The position numbers and the translations under genes were made by a program. From a virus: DNA of 64,000 nt. The notes under the pieces are model-generated. The model searched no databases, was not told the origin of the DNA, and saw only the letters and a program-made list of their open reading frames with translations. The stretch lies in the IMG/VR virus record IMGVR_UViG_3300048919_000123, positions 19,665 through 83,664 of that record; one strand, written 5' to 3'. Each line of letters begins with the position of its first letter. Within the stretch, counting starts at the first letter, position 1. This document shows positions 47,038 through 55,853 of this stretch, piece after piece.

Positions 47038-48366
47038 ATGGGACTGAACAGTGGCCAGGCCGAAGCCGTAAACAAAGCACTCGACGCTTATGAGAATGGC
47101 GCGCAGGGCTACACCATCATCGGCGAAGGCGGTACAGGCAAGACCTACTCCTGCATGGAGATCGCGGTGATCCTGCTCGACGCCGGGCTCAAGATCATCT
47201 TCGTGGCACCGACCAACAAGGCGGTGAAACAGCTGGAGAAGGCAGCGCGCAAGTACGGGCTGCCAATGGACAAGATCGGCTTCAAGACCGCCCACAGCGC
47301 GTTGGGCTTGGCTCTGATGCCAACGGATGAACGCAAGTACGCTGCCCGGGTTCGTGACAGCGTGCTGGGCGACTACAACATGGTGGTCTGCGACGAAGCT
47401 TCGATGCTCGGCGAGATCTTCCTGATGGACTACCTGCTACCGGATCTGCAGAACAACGAGGTGTTCTGCCTGTTGATGGGCGACCAGATGCAGCTGCCCC
47501 CGGTGAAGGAGAAGGAATCCAAAGCCTTCGGCCTGTTCCCCACCAGCGAGCTGACCCAGGTAGAACGGCAGAAGAACAACCCGGACGGCACCCCGAACGG
47601 CATCCTGCAGCTGACTCATCCGCTGCGCGCCGCCATAGAAGAGAACCGCTCGTTCAAGTTCGACACGATCCCTGCCCACAACGTTACCGTGCTCAAGGCC
47701 GCTGACTTCCTACAGGCAGTGGTGGCCGAGTTCGATCTGACCACGGATCTGGAAGATGTGCGGGTGCTGGCGTGGCGAAACTACCGCGTCGACGACATCA
47801 ACAAGGCAATCCGTGCCAAAATCTACGGCCCGAAAGCCGCACGTTTTGAAGTCGGCGAGCGCCTGGTAACCGGCAGCCCAATTACCCGGGCTGGCGAGGT
47901 CGAGCTGTCCACCGACGAAGAGTCGCTGGTCGCTTCGGTGCGCGAAAGCACCATGTTCGATGAGGAGACCGGCGAGAAGTGGAAGACGTGGCTGGTCACC
48001 CTCAATCCTGTGTATGCTGATACACGGCAGGTGTTCGCTCACGTCCTGCACGAGGATGAGTTCGAACGCTACAACCGTTACACCAACGAACTCAGCGAAA
48101 AGGCTATCAAGGCCAAGAAAAGTGGAGGCAACCCCGGCTACCACTGGAAGACGCTTCACCAGTTCAAAGACCTGTTTGCGGATCTGAAATACTGCTACTG
48201 CATCACCGTCCACCGCAGCCAGGGCAGCACCTTCAAGCGAGTCATGGTCGATGTCAAAGATCTGCTGGAAAACCCAATCCGCAGTGAAAGGCAGCGGCTT
48301 TTGTACGTGGCGTTCAGTCGGCCACAAGAGGAATTGATCATCAACAAGTTCGGGTTTACCGCTTAG
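47038..48366 (+). CDS. SF1B DNA helicase (Dda/RecD-like)
   Basis: 442 aa. Walker A GEGGTGKT (29-36), motif Ia VAPTNKAVKQLEKAA, Walker B VVCDEAS (about 117-123), motif III MGDQMQLPPV (about 146-155), motif V ITVHRSQGSTF and motif VI RLLYVAFSRPQEEL (about 418-431). The short length and motif order match T4 Dda/RecD-type 5'-3' helicases that remodel forks or displace proteins. It opens the replication block, behind an AT-rich promoter-like stretch with AAGGGGAT as ribosome site. Confidence 0.92.
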   Translation: MGLNSGQAEAVNKALDAYENGAQGYTIIGEGGTGKTYSCMEIAVILLDAGLKIIFVAPTNKAVKQLEKAARKYGLPMDKIGFKTAHSALGLALMPTDERKYAARVRDSVLGDYNMVVCDEASMLGEIFLMDYLLPDLQNNEVFCLLMGDQMQLPPVKEKESKAFGLFPTSELTQVERQKNNPDGTPNGILQLTHPLRAAIEENRSFKFDTIPAHNVTVLKAADFLQAVVAEFDLTTDLEDVRVLAWRNYRVDDINKAIRAKIYGPKAARFEVGERLVTGSPITRAGEVELSTDEESLVASVRESTMFDEETGEKWKTWLVTLNPVYADTRQVFAHVLHEDEFERYNRYTNELSEKAIKAKKSGGNPGYHWKTLHQFKDLFADLKYCYCITVHRSQGSTFKRVMVDVKDLLENPIRSERQRLLYVAFSRPQEELIINKFGFTA

Positions 48367-48391
48367 GCACCCCGGGCTACAGGAGCCGCAC

Positions 48392-48634
48392 ATGAAAGTC
48401 GTGGAACACGAAGAGCGTACCCCCAACACGCCTATCGACTACAGCAAACTGGCTGATTTCTACAACCGTTTGGAGATCGGTGGCGCGGTCGAAATGGATC
48501 AGGTCTACAACATCACCCTGTTCAAGCAGGCCATTGAGCGCCGCGGCCTGGGTCTGGGAGATTTCCAGGCCTTCAACAAAGGCGGAAAAACCCTTGTTAA
48601 GCGACTGACCCAGGCCCTCATGAGCAAGGATTAA
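48392..48634 (+). CDS. Hypothetical protein, 80 aa
   Basis: MKVVEHEERTPNTPIDYSKL, then a helical body (NITLFKQAIERRGLGLGDFQ; GKTLVKRLTQALMSKD). Sits between helicase and primase, so may be a small replication accessory factor. No family recognised. RBS AGGAG. Confidence 0.65.
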   Translation: MKVVEHEERTPNTPIDYSKLADFYNRLEIGGAVEMDQVYNITLFKQAIERRGLGLGDFQAFNKGGKTLVKRLTQALMSKD

Positions 48635-48638
48635 CGCC

Positions 48639-51527
48639 ATGTATTATTTCCTTCAGTTCCGTGCGGACAAGAAGGAACCATGGCGGCTCTACACAGAGGA
48701 GCAGCTGCAATCAGCTGAGCTTCCAGGCCCGCCTGCGTTCAAAACTGTCCTGATGGTTGATCAGAACCCCGAAGAAGTTACCGAGAACGGTCTCAATGCT
48801 GTTGAGACCGTTCTGTATATGGGCCCGATGTACCTGGACTTTGATGACGCTGACGATATTGACCAGGTGCTGGCCGACGTCAACGCGGTCATCGACTACC
48901 TGATGAACAAGCTGGATATCCCGGCTGAGTTCATCCACTGCTGGTTGTCCGGCGGCAAGGGCGTGCACATTACGATCCCGGCTCAGGTCTTTGGCGTCAA
49001 GAAACCTACAAAGTTCCTGCCGATGATCTACCGCGAGATCATGCTGACCATCATGAAGGGCGCCGGCCTTGAATCGCCGTGCAGCCTGGATGAGTCGGTT
49101 TACTCCTGTGGCCGTGGCCGGATGTGGCGCTGTGAAGGCGTTCCACGCCCCGGCAGCGGCACCTACAAAGTCGGCACCACGCCGAACGAACTGGCTGACA
49201 TGAACAGCGAGGAATACCACGCCATCGTGGCCTCGCCGCGGCCGGCACTGGCCCAGCCTCAGCCCGGAAAGAACGTCACCTACGCCAAGGCTGAGCAGCT
49301 GCTCAAAGCTGCCCGTGTCGCGGCGTCCCGTAAGGTCAAGGCAATGAGCGCTGCCTGCGTTGTGCCGAAAGAGGCAATGCGGGAGTGGGAAGGCATCCCT
49401 GGCTGCATCGAGAAGCTGATCACCGAGGGTGACTCAGGCAACTCGAACTGGAACCAAGCGGCCATGCAGCTGGCGGCTTACATCGCTGCCCGCTACGAGA
49501 AGTCCGAAGAGAAGGAGTACATGGAGCTGCTGGTGCGGCCGTTCGTGAAGAACGTCGAGTCGAGCAGCCGGCCTTCTGAAACAGAACGACTCAAGCATGT
49601 GAAAGGGCAGCTGCAGCGCACCTTCGGCGGATCCATCAAGTTCGCCCCCGGCGCGCTGATCGCCACCATCGGCACCCCCTGCCGCCAGTGCCCGATCTGC
49701 CGCGCCGACGTGGCGAGCGGCGAGACCTCGCAGGAGCAGGTGGGCAACTACAACTCCGACGTGCGTATCCGCTACGACGACAACGGCTACCACCTGGTCG
49801 GTGAGGAAAACAGTCGGCAGCTGACCAACTTCACCTTCTGGCCCACGCTGGAGGTATTCGAGCTGGAGCCCTACACCAGCGCCACCGGCCAGACCAGCTG
49901 GCGCAACAGCGAGCGCAAGGAACTGATTGGAACCCTGCGCGTGGCCGGCAGTGAGGTGGTCAGCGAGATCTCCTTGTCGGAGCGGTCGTGGAGCTCCAAG
50001 CGCGACCTTATCGCGGCGGTGAAAGGCCGGGACGCTGCGGTATACGCCGGTGACGGCGAGATCCAGAAGATGCTGGTTGCCTTACTGAAATTTTCTCGGG
50101 ACAAGGCTGAAGATAAGGAGTTGGACAAGATGATTCGTGCGAACGTCTGCGGGATCGTTTTAGATCGCAGCGATCGGGGCACGGTCGCGCACTATGTGGA
50201 AGCTGGGGCAGCAATCACCGGTCTCGGCGGCCGTAGCCCTTACCGTTTTGACGGTAACGCGCGGCAATCTCCCGCCCTGATCGCTGGCAGCAACCCGCTG
50301 GAAGACGACGACCAACTGGCCACGGCCATGCGGGCGTTGTGCAAGGTCAATGAACCAGTGCAGGTGGCCCAGATGCTGGGCTGGTTTGCCTCGTGCCACT
50401 TCCGTGAACACATCCAGTTCGAGGAACCGCAGTTCCCCCTGTTGAACATCTATGGCAACGCCGGGGCCGGTAAGTCCTGCCTGGCTACCCTGATGGCTTT
50501 GATAAACGGGATCGACTACAACAAGGCCGAGCTGCAGAACGTGGAGGTGGGCACATTGTTCCCACTGGTTCGCTATGTCAGCAGCAGCACCACAGTGCCT
50601 CGCCTGATCGAAGAAGTGAACCCGGTGCAGCTGGGCAACACTCGCTACGGTCAGATCGTCGGCATTCTCAAGGCGGCCTGGAGCCACGCGCCAATTCAGC
50701 GAGGCAACATCAACAGCCAGCGTGAGCTGACCGTCACCGAGGATCGGGTATCCGCCCCTTTGGTGTACACCAGCGAGCAATCGGCGTCGGTGCCAGCGCT
50801 GCGCAGCCGGTCGGTGGAAGTCCGCCTGCAGGCCAAGGCGCTGCAGAATCAGGAGTACCGCGACAACTACCGCACCGCCGTGCAGAACCGCTCAGCGTTC
50901 GCCAGGCTCGCCCGAGCTATGGTGACGGTGGCCCTGCAGACTTCGCCTAACGCGCTGCTGAAGATCCTGCACAGCAAGTCGGAGCTGATCCACAAGCGCG
51001 TTGAAGAACGCCCTCGCTGGGGAATGATGTGCTGCCTGACCGGGCTGCACATGCTCATCCACACCATGAAGGAGTTCAAGGTCGATGGCGTGGAAAGCGT
51101 TGAGATGCTCGAGCGTGAGCTGATCACCTACTACGGCGGCAAGGTCACCGAAGCCGAGCGCGGCAAGTCGTCCTCGGAAGTTGACCGGGTGCTGAGCACA
51201 ATGAATATTCAGGCAGATGCGACCTTCGATGAACGTCTCCGTCTGATCCCGGGCAAGCACTACTGGCGTCAGGGCGACTCGCTGTACCTGGTGCTGCAGT
51301 CCTGTCTGCCGCGCTACCACGCCCATACCAAAAACGTTGGTGAAATGGCGGTGATCCGAAGCTACAACCAGCTCGCGGAGCTGATTGAAGGCGAGGTTTA
51401 CTTCCTGCGCACCGAGCCCCATCCACTCAACAACGAAATCGATGTCTTCGTGATCAGCGTGAAAGCTCTCGCCGAAAAAGGGACGCTGCTGAACAACTTC
51501 GAAAATGGAACGGAGCCCGACCAATGA
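48639..51527 (+). CDS. Primase-helicase fusion (AEP-type primase plus P-loop helicase)
   Basis: 962 aa. The N-terminal archaeo-eukaryotic primase domain has YLDFDDADDI (about 65-74, catalytic Asp) and WLSGGKGVHITIP (about 101-113, SGGKGVH). A cysteine cluster CGRGRMWRC (about 160) and CRQCPIC (about 347) suggest zinc sites. The C-terminal helicase starts near 560 with Walker A YGNAGAGKS (about 604) and a long helical tail. It would prime and unwind at the phage fork. Multi-domain layout clear; exact helicase superfamily (SF3-like or DUF927-like) not certain. Confidence 0.88.
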   Translation: MYYFLQFRADKKEPWRLYTEEQLQSAELPGPPAFKTVLMVDQNPEEVTENGLNAVETVLYMGPMYLDFDDADDIDQVLADVNAVIDYLMNKLDIPAEFIHCWLSGGKGVHITIPAQVFGVKKPTKFLPMIYREIMLTIMKGAGLESPCSLDESVYSCGRGRMWRCEGVPRPGSGTYKVGTTPNELADMNSEEYHAIVASPRPALAQPQPGKNVTYAKAEQLLKAARVAASRKVKAMSAACVVPKEAMREWEGIPGCIEKLITEGDSGNSNWNQAAMQLAAYIAARYEKSEEKEYMELLVRPFVKNVESSSRPSETERLKHVKGQLQRTFGGSIKFAPGALIATIGTPCRQCPICRADVASGETSQEQVGNYNSDVRIRYDDNGYHLVGEENSRQLTNFTFWPTLEVFELEPYTSATGQTSWRNSERKELIGTLRVAGSEVVSEISLSERSWSSKRDLIAAVKGRDAAVYAGDGEIQKMLVALLKFSRDKAEDKELDKMIRANVCGIVLDRSDRGTVAHYVEAGAAITGLGGRSPYRFDGNARQSPALIAGSNPLEDDDQLATAMRALCKVNEPVQVAQMLGWFASCHFREHIQFEEPQFPLLNIYGNAGAGKSCLATLMALINGIDYNKAELQNVEVGTLFPLVRYVSSSTTVPRLIEEVNPVQLGNTRYGQIVGILKAAWSHAPIQRGNINSQRELTVTEDRVSAPLVYTSEQSASVPALRSRSVEVRLQAKALQNQEYRDNYRTAVQNRSAFARLARAMVTVALQTSPNALLKILHSKSELIHKRVEERPRWGMMCCLTGLHMLIHTMKEFKVDGVESVEMLERELITYYGGKVTEAERGKSSSEVDRVLSTMNIQADATFDERLRLIPGKHYWRQGDSLYLVLQSCLPRYHAHTKNVGEMAVIRSYNQLAELIEGEVYFLRTEPHPLNNEIDVFVISVKALAEKGTLLNNFENGTEPDQ

Positions 51528-51748
51528 TGGAAAATTACGCCGACCCCCTCGATCGTTCAGTAGCTGAGCAGGACATGATCCTGCAGGAGCAGCTACGCCT
51601 GGCCCGCAAGCCTGTCCACACCTTGGCCTACATCGGCAAGTGCCACAACTGCGGTGAACCGTTAGCGGATCCTCAGCGATTCTGTGACGCGGATTGCCGC
51701 GACGACCACGCCAAGATCCTTCGCAGCAGGTCTCAGAGGGTGTACTGA
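51524..51748 (+). CDS. Small zinc-ribbon protein, 74 aa
   Basis: Helical N-terminus (MMENYADPLDRSVAEQDMIL), then CHNCGEPLADPQRFCDADC, four Cys in a zinc-finger arrangement resembling small DksA/TraR-like or DUF2116 phage proteins, and a basic tail. Start overlaps the primase stop and its stop overlaps the next start, so all three are coupled. Confidence 0.75.
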   Translation: MMENYADPLDRSVAEQDMILQEQLRLARKPVHTLAYIGKCHNCGEPLADPQRFCDADCRDDHAKILRSRSQRVY

Positions 51749-53439
51749 TGAGCAGAAGTCTTCACGACTTGATGCTCGAAGTCGGGGTGGGCAACCACCC
51801 CGGCTGGTTCGACCAGATCAAACTCCCCCACTGGCCGATGAAGCATCAACTGGACATGATCAAGATCTACCCCTGGAACGACCGTTACGGGGATTTCTCC
51901 GAGCCAGGCGCAGGCAAGACGTACCCGGCTCAGGTTCATGCAATCATGATGGCGGCGATGGGTAACCGCGTCGTCTTCACCACACTGCCCACGCTGATCC
52001 CGCAGTTCATGGCGGAGTTCGAGCTGTTTTTCCCGGGCATCCATCAACACCTGCGCATCGAAGACCTCGACTGCAGCGCGGACAAGAAGAAGAAAAAAGA
52101 GGCGCGGTGGGACGTCGAAGGCTGGCCAGATATTCTGGTCATGTCCTACGACATCTACCGCATGTACAACGCCAAGCATGCACGGAAAAAGATCGGAAAT
52201 AATCTGTGGAAAATAAGGAATATCAACAAGATAGGGACAAAAGAAGAGTTCTCTACCAGCTATTTCATTGAGCAAGGCGACGACAAGGGTGAACCCCGAT
52301 TCCCCAAAGCTCAGCCGTACACGAAGGATGGTCGCATGATCAATCCGAAAAACGGCACGGCGCCGAACCCCAAGCAGATGCTCCTCTACCACCAGAATTA
52401 CCACGTCCAGTTTTTCGACGAGGGTGACGCGCTGTGCGGCATGGACTCGATTCTGTCGGAATCGGTGTACGAGATGAGCATGCGGCTGAAGGACGAGGTG
52501 GCGATCTACGTGCTGACCGGCACGCCGATACCGACCCACCTGCACAACGCCTACGGCCTGATCCGGCTGATCAACCCAAGCGCCTACCTGAACAAGGCAG
52601 CGTTCATCCGCCAGCACTGTGAGCAGGAGGAGTTCAAGGTTCCGCTGCCCAACGGCAAGAGCAAGACGATCAAGCAGATCGTCGGCTACAAGGACGTCGA
52701 GAAGATCGAGGCTTCCCTGTGGAAGAACGCTCACCGGGTGCAGAAGCGCGACGTGATCCAGATGCCGGAGCCGATCATCAGCGAGGTGCCGGTCAGGCTG
52801 TCCGGACGCCACCTGAAGCTGTACCAGACGGTGATCCGGGATCGGTTCGCTGTGTTGGGTGATCGGGTTCTGGCGCCGGACAGCGCCAGTGCCCTGCGCC
52901 ACATGGCCCTGCAGCTGATCAGCTGCCCCACCAAGTTCGACCCGACCCTGGTGGAGTGCGATGAGCTGGCCAAGGCCACCGGCGAGCTGGTGGAGACGAT
53001 CAACCCCGGCCCCGGCCGCAAGCTGATCATCTTCGCCTTCTACCGCCAGGCCATTGAAGGCCTCGCCATGCAGTTCGCTCACCGCAAGGTGGCGATCGTC
53101 TACGGCGAGATACCGGACAGGCAGGCGCAGCTGGACAAATTCCAGAACGATGATGAGTGCGACACGATCATCATCCAATGGGTGGCCGGAGGCGCCGGGC
53201 TGAACTTGCAGGTGGCTGGGTACATCATCTTTTACGAATGCCCAACGTCGCCCAAAGCGGCGAAGCAAGCGATTGCACGGGCTGACCGTAAAGGGCAGGT
53301 AAACATCGTCAACGTGTACTTCATGCGGGTCTTGAGGACGCTGTCCGACAAGAACTTCAGGGCGCTGTTGGCGAACGAAGAAAGCAACAACCGGGCGATC
53401 AAGGACAAGCATGACTTGCTCCATGAATTACTCGGTTGA
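51748..53439 (+). CDS. SNF2/SF2-type DNA helicase
   Basis: 563 aa from ATG 51748. Motif I EPGAGKTYPAQ (about 51-61), Ia FTTLPTLIPQF, motif II FFDEGDAL (about 222-229, DEGD instead of DEAH), motif III LTGTPIPT (about 256), and C-terminal motifs KLIIFAFYRQAIEGL, IIQWVAGGAGLNLQ and QAIARADRKGQVN (about 504-516). SF2 helicases of this SNF2-like type remodel or resolve DNA in phage replication and recombination. An inserted Lys/Asn-rich segment (120-210) is unusual. Confidence 0.88.
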   Translation: MSRSLHDLMLEVGVGNHPGWFDQIKLPHWPMKHQLDMIKIYPWNDRYGDFSEPGAGKTYPAQVHAIMMAAMGNRVVFTTLPTLIPQFMAEFELFFPGIHQHLRIEDLDCSADKKKKKEARWDVEGWPDILVMSYDIYRMYNAKHARKKIGNNLWKIRNINKIGTKEEFSTSYFIEQGDDKGEPRFPKAQPYTKDGRMINPKNGTAPNPKQMLLYHQNYHVQFFDEGDALCGMDSILSESVYEMSMRLKDEVAIYVLTGTPIPTHLHNAYGLIRLINPSAYLNKAAFIRQHCEQEEFKVPLPNGKSKTIKQIVGYKDVEKIEASLWKNAHRVQKRDVIQMPEPIISEVPVRLSGRHLKLYQTVIRDRFAVLGDRVLAPDSASALRHMALQLISCPTKFDPTLVECDELAKATGELVETINPGPGRKLIIFAFYRQAIEGLAMQFAHRKVAIVYGEIPDRQAQLDKFQNDDECDTIIIQWVAGGAGLNLQVAGYIIFYECPTSPKAAKQAIARADRKGQVNIVNVYFMRVLRTLSDKNFRALLANEESNNRAIKDKHDLLHELLG

Positions 53440-53465
53440 CAGAGGGTTGGGCGTCTCTGTATAAA
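53436..53465 (+). promoter_or_regulatory. Consensus sigma70 promoter
   Basis: TTGACA (53436-53441), 18-bp spacer, TATAAA (53460-53465). The -35 overlaps the helicase stop codon. It would start transcription near 53472 for the 302-aa gene and the nucleotide block. Confidence 0.8.
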
Positions 53466-53485
53466 ACAGCCTGCGCTGGCGGATT

Positions 53486-53503
53486 CCTCGCTAGTTGCCG
53501 ATG
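53486..53503 (+). repeat. Degenerate border element
   Basis: CCTCGCTAGTTGCCGATG, preceded by GATT as in the copy at 24950. The left half matches the family; the right half is degraded. It lies about 15 bases downstream of the expected transcription start. Confidence 0.5.
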
Positions 53504-53550
53504 AAAATGACGATGAAACGAAATTAAATTAACTCAGAGAGATAATGATC

Positions 53551-54459
53551 ATGGCTCTTAAACGCGCAGTTCCAGCAGAAGAAACCACCAACACCAACAC
53601 CACCGCAGAGAAAGCGGTTGAAACGGTAAAGGAAACCGTCTCCACCGTGGAAACGGCGGCAGCGGATACTGCGAAGGAATCGCAGGCCAAGGAAGGCGAG
53701 CTGGTGGACGGTGATGCACAGCTGGCCGATGAAGGCGCTCTCAAGGATGCGGCGCCGGAAGCCGAGCCAGAAGCAGAAGCAGCAGCTTCCGCCGAAGCGG
53801 CCATCGAGCCTGAGCAGATCCGCGACAAAGCGGTGGCAGTTCAGACCGAAAGCCCTGTAGCACTCAGCAACACCGAGCGCCAAGCCGGTGCAGCCCGTCA
53901 GTTCAGCGAAAGCATGGCTGAGCAGGGCTTCGAAGGCCTGAACCTGACCGGCATGTCCTTCGACCGCGTCAAGCTGGACGAAGGCAAGTTCCTGCTCGGC
54001 AGCGAGGAAACCGAGATCGGTGAGCAGATCGATGTCAACATCCTCAGCACCCGCAACATTTACATCGTGCGCCAGGGTTCTTTCAAGGATGCCGAGCTGT
54101 TCTACAGCTACGACAAGAAAGGCCTGACTCACAGCGACGGCACCAGCGCTCAGGCTACTCTGGACGAGTGGGCTGAAGAAGGCTACGGCGTGGAAGGCCA
54201 GCCGCTGGACATCAAGGAATACATCGAAGCAATGGCTCAGCTCAAAAATCGCGACGACGAGTACGACGAGCACATGGTTTCGCTGTCCATTCCACCTGCT
54301 TCGAAGGATCGCGTGGCAGGGGCGTTTGCCGTCGGCACCCGCAAATACAACTGCGCGCCAGGTCAACTGATCATCCAATGCTCTGTGGGCAAGAAGATCG
54401 GCACCGGCGATAAAGCGTTCCGTCCGTGGAACTTCAAAGCCATTGGCGTGAACGAGTAA
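53551..54459 (+). CDS. Abundant-type hypothetical protein, replication block
   Basis: 302 aa from ATG 53551 (MALKRAVPAEETTNTNTTAE); an in-frame ATG at 53545 is too close to the GAGAGA ribosome site. Residues about 10-110 are a disordered Ala/Glu/Thr-rich region; 115-300 form a beta-rich domain (RNIYIVRQGSFKDAELFYSY; CAPGQLIIQCSVGKKIGTGD). The strong promoter and terminator on either side argue for high, separate expression, as for a single-stranded-DNA-binding or recombination accessory protein, but no OB motif is evident. Confidence 0.7.
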   Translation: MALKRAVPAEETTNTNTTAEKAVETVKETVSTVETAAADTAKESQAKEGELVDGDAQLADEGALKDAAPEAEPEAEAAASAEAAIEPEQIRDKAVAVQTESPVALSNTERQAGAARQFSESMAEQGFEGLNLTGMSFDRVKLDEGKFLLGSEETEIGEQIDVNILSTRNIYIVRQGSFKDAELFYSYDKKGLTHSDGTSAQATLDEWAEEGYGVEGQPLDIKEYIEAMAQLKNRDDEYDEHMVSLSIPPASKDRVAGAFAVGTRKYNCAPGQLIIQCSVGKKIGTGDKAFRPWNFKAIGVNE

Positions 54460-54477
54460 CACCTCGCTCTGACCTGA

Positions 54478-54510
54478 AGCCCGGCCGGTGATCCTGCCGG
54501 GCTTTTTATT
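54478..54510 (+). terminator. Intrinsic terminator
   Basis: AGCCCGGC, ten-base loop, GCCGGGCT, then TTTTATT. Eight perfect pairs and a T-run directly after the 302-aa gene. Confidence 0.92.
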
Positions 54511-54532
54511 CACAAAATTTCGAGACAAGACC

Positions 54533-55195
54533 ATGACCGAAGCGAACAAAGACCACGGCTTTACCGGCGGCTTCCACGAGGCAATCCTCAACCAGCTCGA
54601 AGAGACTCGGGTGACGGCTGTTCTCGCTGATATCCCAGCTGAGAATCACGAAAAAATTCTCCAGACCCCGTTCGCGCTGATGGTCAGCGACCTGGCCAAG
54701 CCCGGCCAAGCGATGCTGGACACCCTGAAGTTCACCGGGTTCCTGCAGCTCCTGGCTCTGTGCGCCGCGATCATCAACAAGGGCAACCAGCTCGACGCAG
54801 CCAAGAAGGTCATCGTCTACAACAAACCTCCGGTCGACGGCATCGACCCGAACGCATTCAAGCTGCCAAGCAGCCAGCCGCTCGGCGAAGCGTTCGAAGC
54901 GCTGACCCCTGAAAAAATGCACATGCTGCACATGGCCGTAGGCCTGGCCGGCGAAGCAGCCGAGATGCTGGAAGCGGTGGTCAATCACGTACTGGGCGGG
55001 CAGCTGGATGGTGTGAACGTCCGCGAGGAAGCGGGCGATGCAACCTTCTACATCGTGGGCCTGCTGAACAGCATTCAGACCTGCCTGGACGAGGCGCTGC
55101 TGGCCAACAAGGTCAAACTCCTGGGCAAGCGCTACAAGAACGGGTACAGCGATCAGGCCGCCCAGGCGCGCGCTGACAAGGCTGAGGGCCAGTGA
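54533..55195 (+). CDS. MazG-like nucleotide pyrophosphohydrolase
   Basis: 220 aa. The C-terminal half has the MazG all-alpha signature: [13 protein letters not shown] (about 146-158) and [19 protein letters not shown] (about 174-192), with the metal-binding Glu/Asp set EE..D. The N-terminal 120 residues are helical and less typical. Such enzymes hydrolyse NTPs/dNTPs or alarmones and often accompany phage thymidylate and dNTP genes, as here (ThyX, dNMP kinase). Start ATG 54533; an upstream reading lacks a ribosome site. Confidence 0.82.
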   Translation: MTEANKDHGFTGGFHEAILNQLEETRVTAVLADIPAENHEKILQTPFALMVSDLAKPGQAMLDTLKFTGFLQLLALCAAIINKGNQLDAAKKVIVYNKPPVDGIDPNAFKLPSSQPLGEAFEALTPEKMHMLHMAVGLAGEAAEMLEAVVNHVLGGQLDGVNVREEAGDATFYIVGLLNSIQTCLDEALLANKVKLLGKRYKNGYSDQAAQARADKAEGQ

Positions 55196-55197
55196 TC

Positions 55198-55485
55198 ATG
55201 CCCATTCAGCCACTGAACGACCGTGTAGTTGTACGCCGCAAAGCGGCGGCGAAAGAAACCGCCAGCGGCATCATCCTGCCTGGCGAACCGGAGAAACTGA
55301 ACCAGGGTACGGTGGTTGCCGTTGGCCCTGGCCGCCGTGAGAGTGGTGAGGTGGTTCCACTCTCGGTGAAGGTGGGCGACACCGTGGTGTTCGGCCCCTA
55401 CTCCGGCAGCAACGTCGTCAAAGTCGACGGCGAAGACCTGCTGGTGATGGCTGAGGCGGAGCTGCTCGGCATTATCACGCAGTAA
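55198..55485 (+). CDS. groES: GroES-like co-chaperonin
   Basis: 95 aa. [60 protein letters not shown] and [15 protein letters not shown] follow GroES along its full length, including the mobile loop around residues 17-30. It would cap host GroEL, as T4 gp31 does, to help fold phage proteins such as the capsid. No GroEL gene is present. ATG 55198 has GAGGG upstream and follows the MazG stop closely. Confidence 0.95.
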   Translation: MPIQPLNDRVVVRRKAAAKETASGIILPGEPEKLNQGTVVAVGPGRRESGEVVPLSVKVGDTVVFGPYSGSNVVKVDGEDLLVMAEAELLGIITQ

Positions 55486-55491
55486 CCACTC

Positions 55492-55514
55492 GCCCCCGCT
55501 TCGGCGGGGGCTTT
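55492..55514 (+). terminator. Terminator-like hairpin after groES
   Basis: GCCCCCGC, loop TTCG, GCGGGGGC, then TTTAAG. Eight GC-rich pairs with a UUCG tetraloop and a short T-run. Confidence 0.85.
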
Positions 55515-55529
55515 AAGCAGGAGTAGGAC

Positions 55530-55853
55530 ATGACAGTTATTTTCGCGGCACCTGCCGGGACAGGTAAGACCATGTTTGGGAAAGCCCTGGCTGAACATTT
55601 TGGCTGCAAGAGCGTAATCGAAGCGGAACAGCTGAGCCCCATGTCGGAGACAGTAAAGAAACATTCGCTGAGCAATGCGCTGATTCTCTGCCAGACCCCG
55701 GAACAAGTCCCGTACAGCCCGCACATTCGCCTTCGTCTCACCCTGGATCGTGACCAGATGAACCGCGCGATGGTCGAGGTGGGAGGCATCCCGATCTGGA
55801 ACGACGACGGTTCGGTCAATCAATTCGGCAAGCGCAAGGGGCTCGGGCAATGA
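55530..55853 (+). CDS. Small P-loop protein, 107 aa
   Basis: MTVIFAAPAGTGKTMFGKAL carries a Walker A motif (APAGTGKT, residues 7-14). The remaining 90 residues are too short for a full AAA+ or kinase domain; LCQTPEQVPYSPHIRLRLTL is a possible Walker B region without clear DE. It may be a reduced nucleotide-binding protein, coupled to thyX by ATGA. Confidence 0.7.
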   Translation: MTVIFAAPAGTGKTMFGKALAEHFGCKSVIEAEQLSPMSETVKKHSLSNALILCQTPEQVPYSPHIRLRLTLDRDQMNRAMVEVGGIPIWNDDGSVNQFGKRKGLGQ

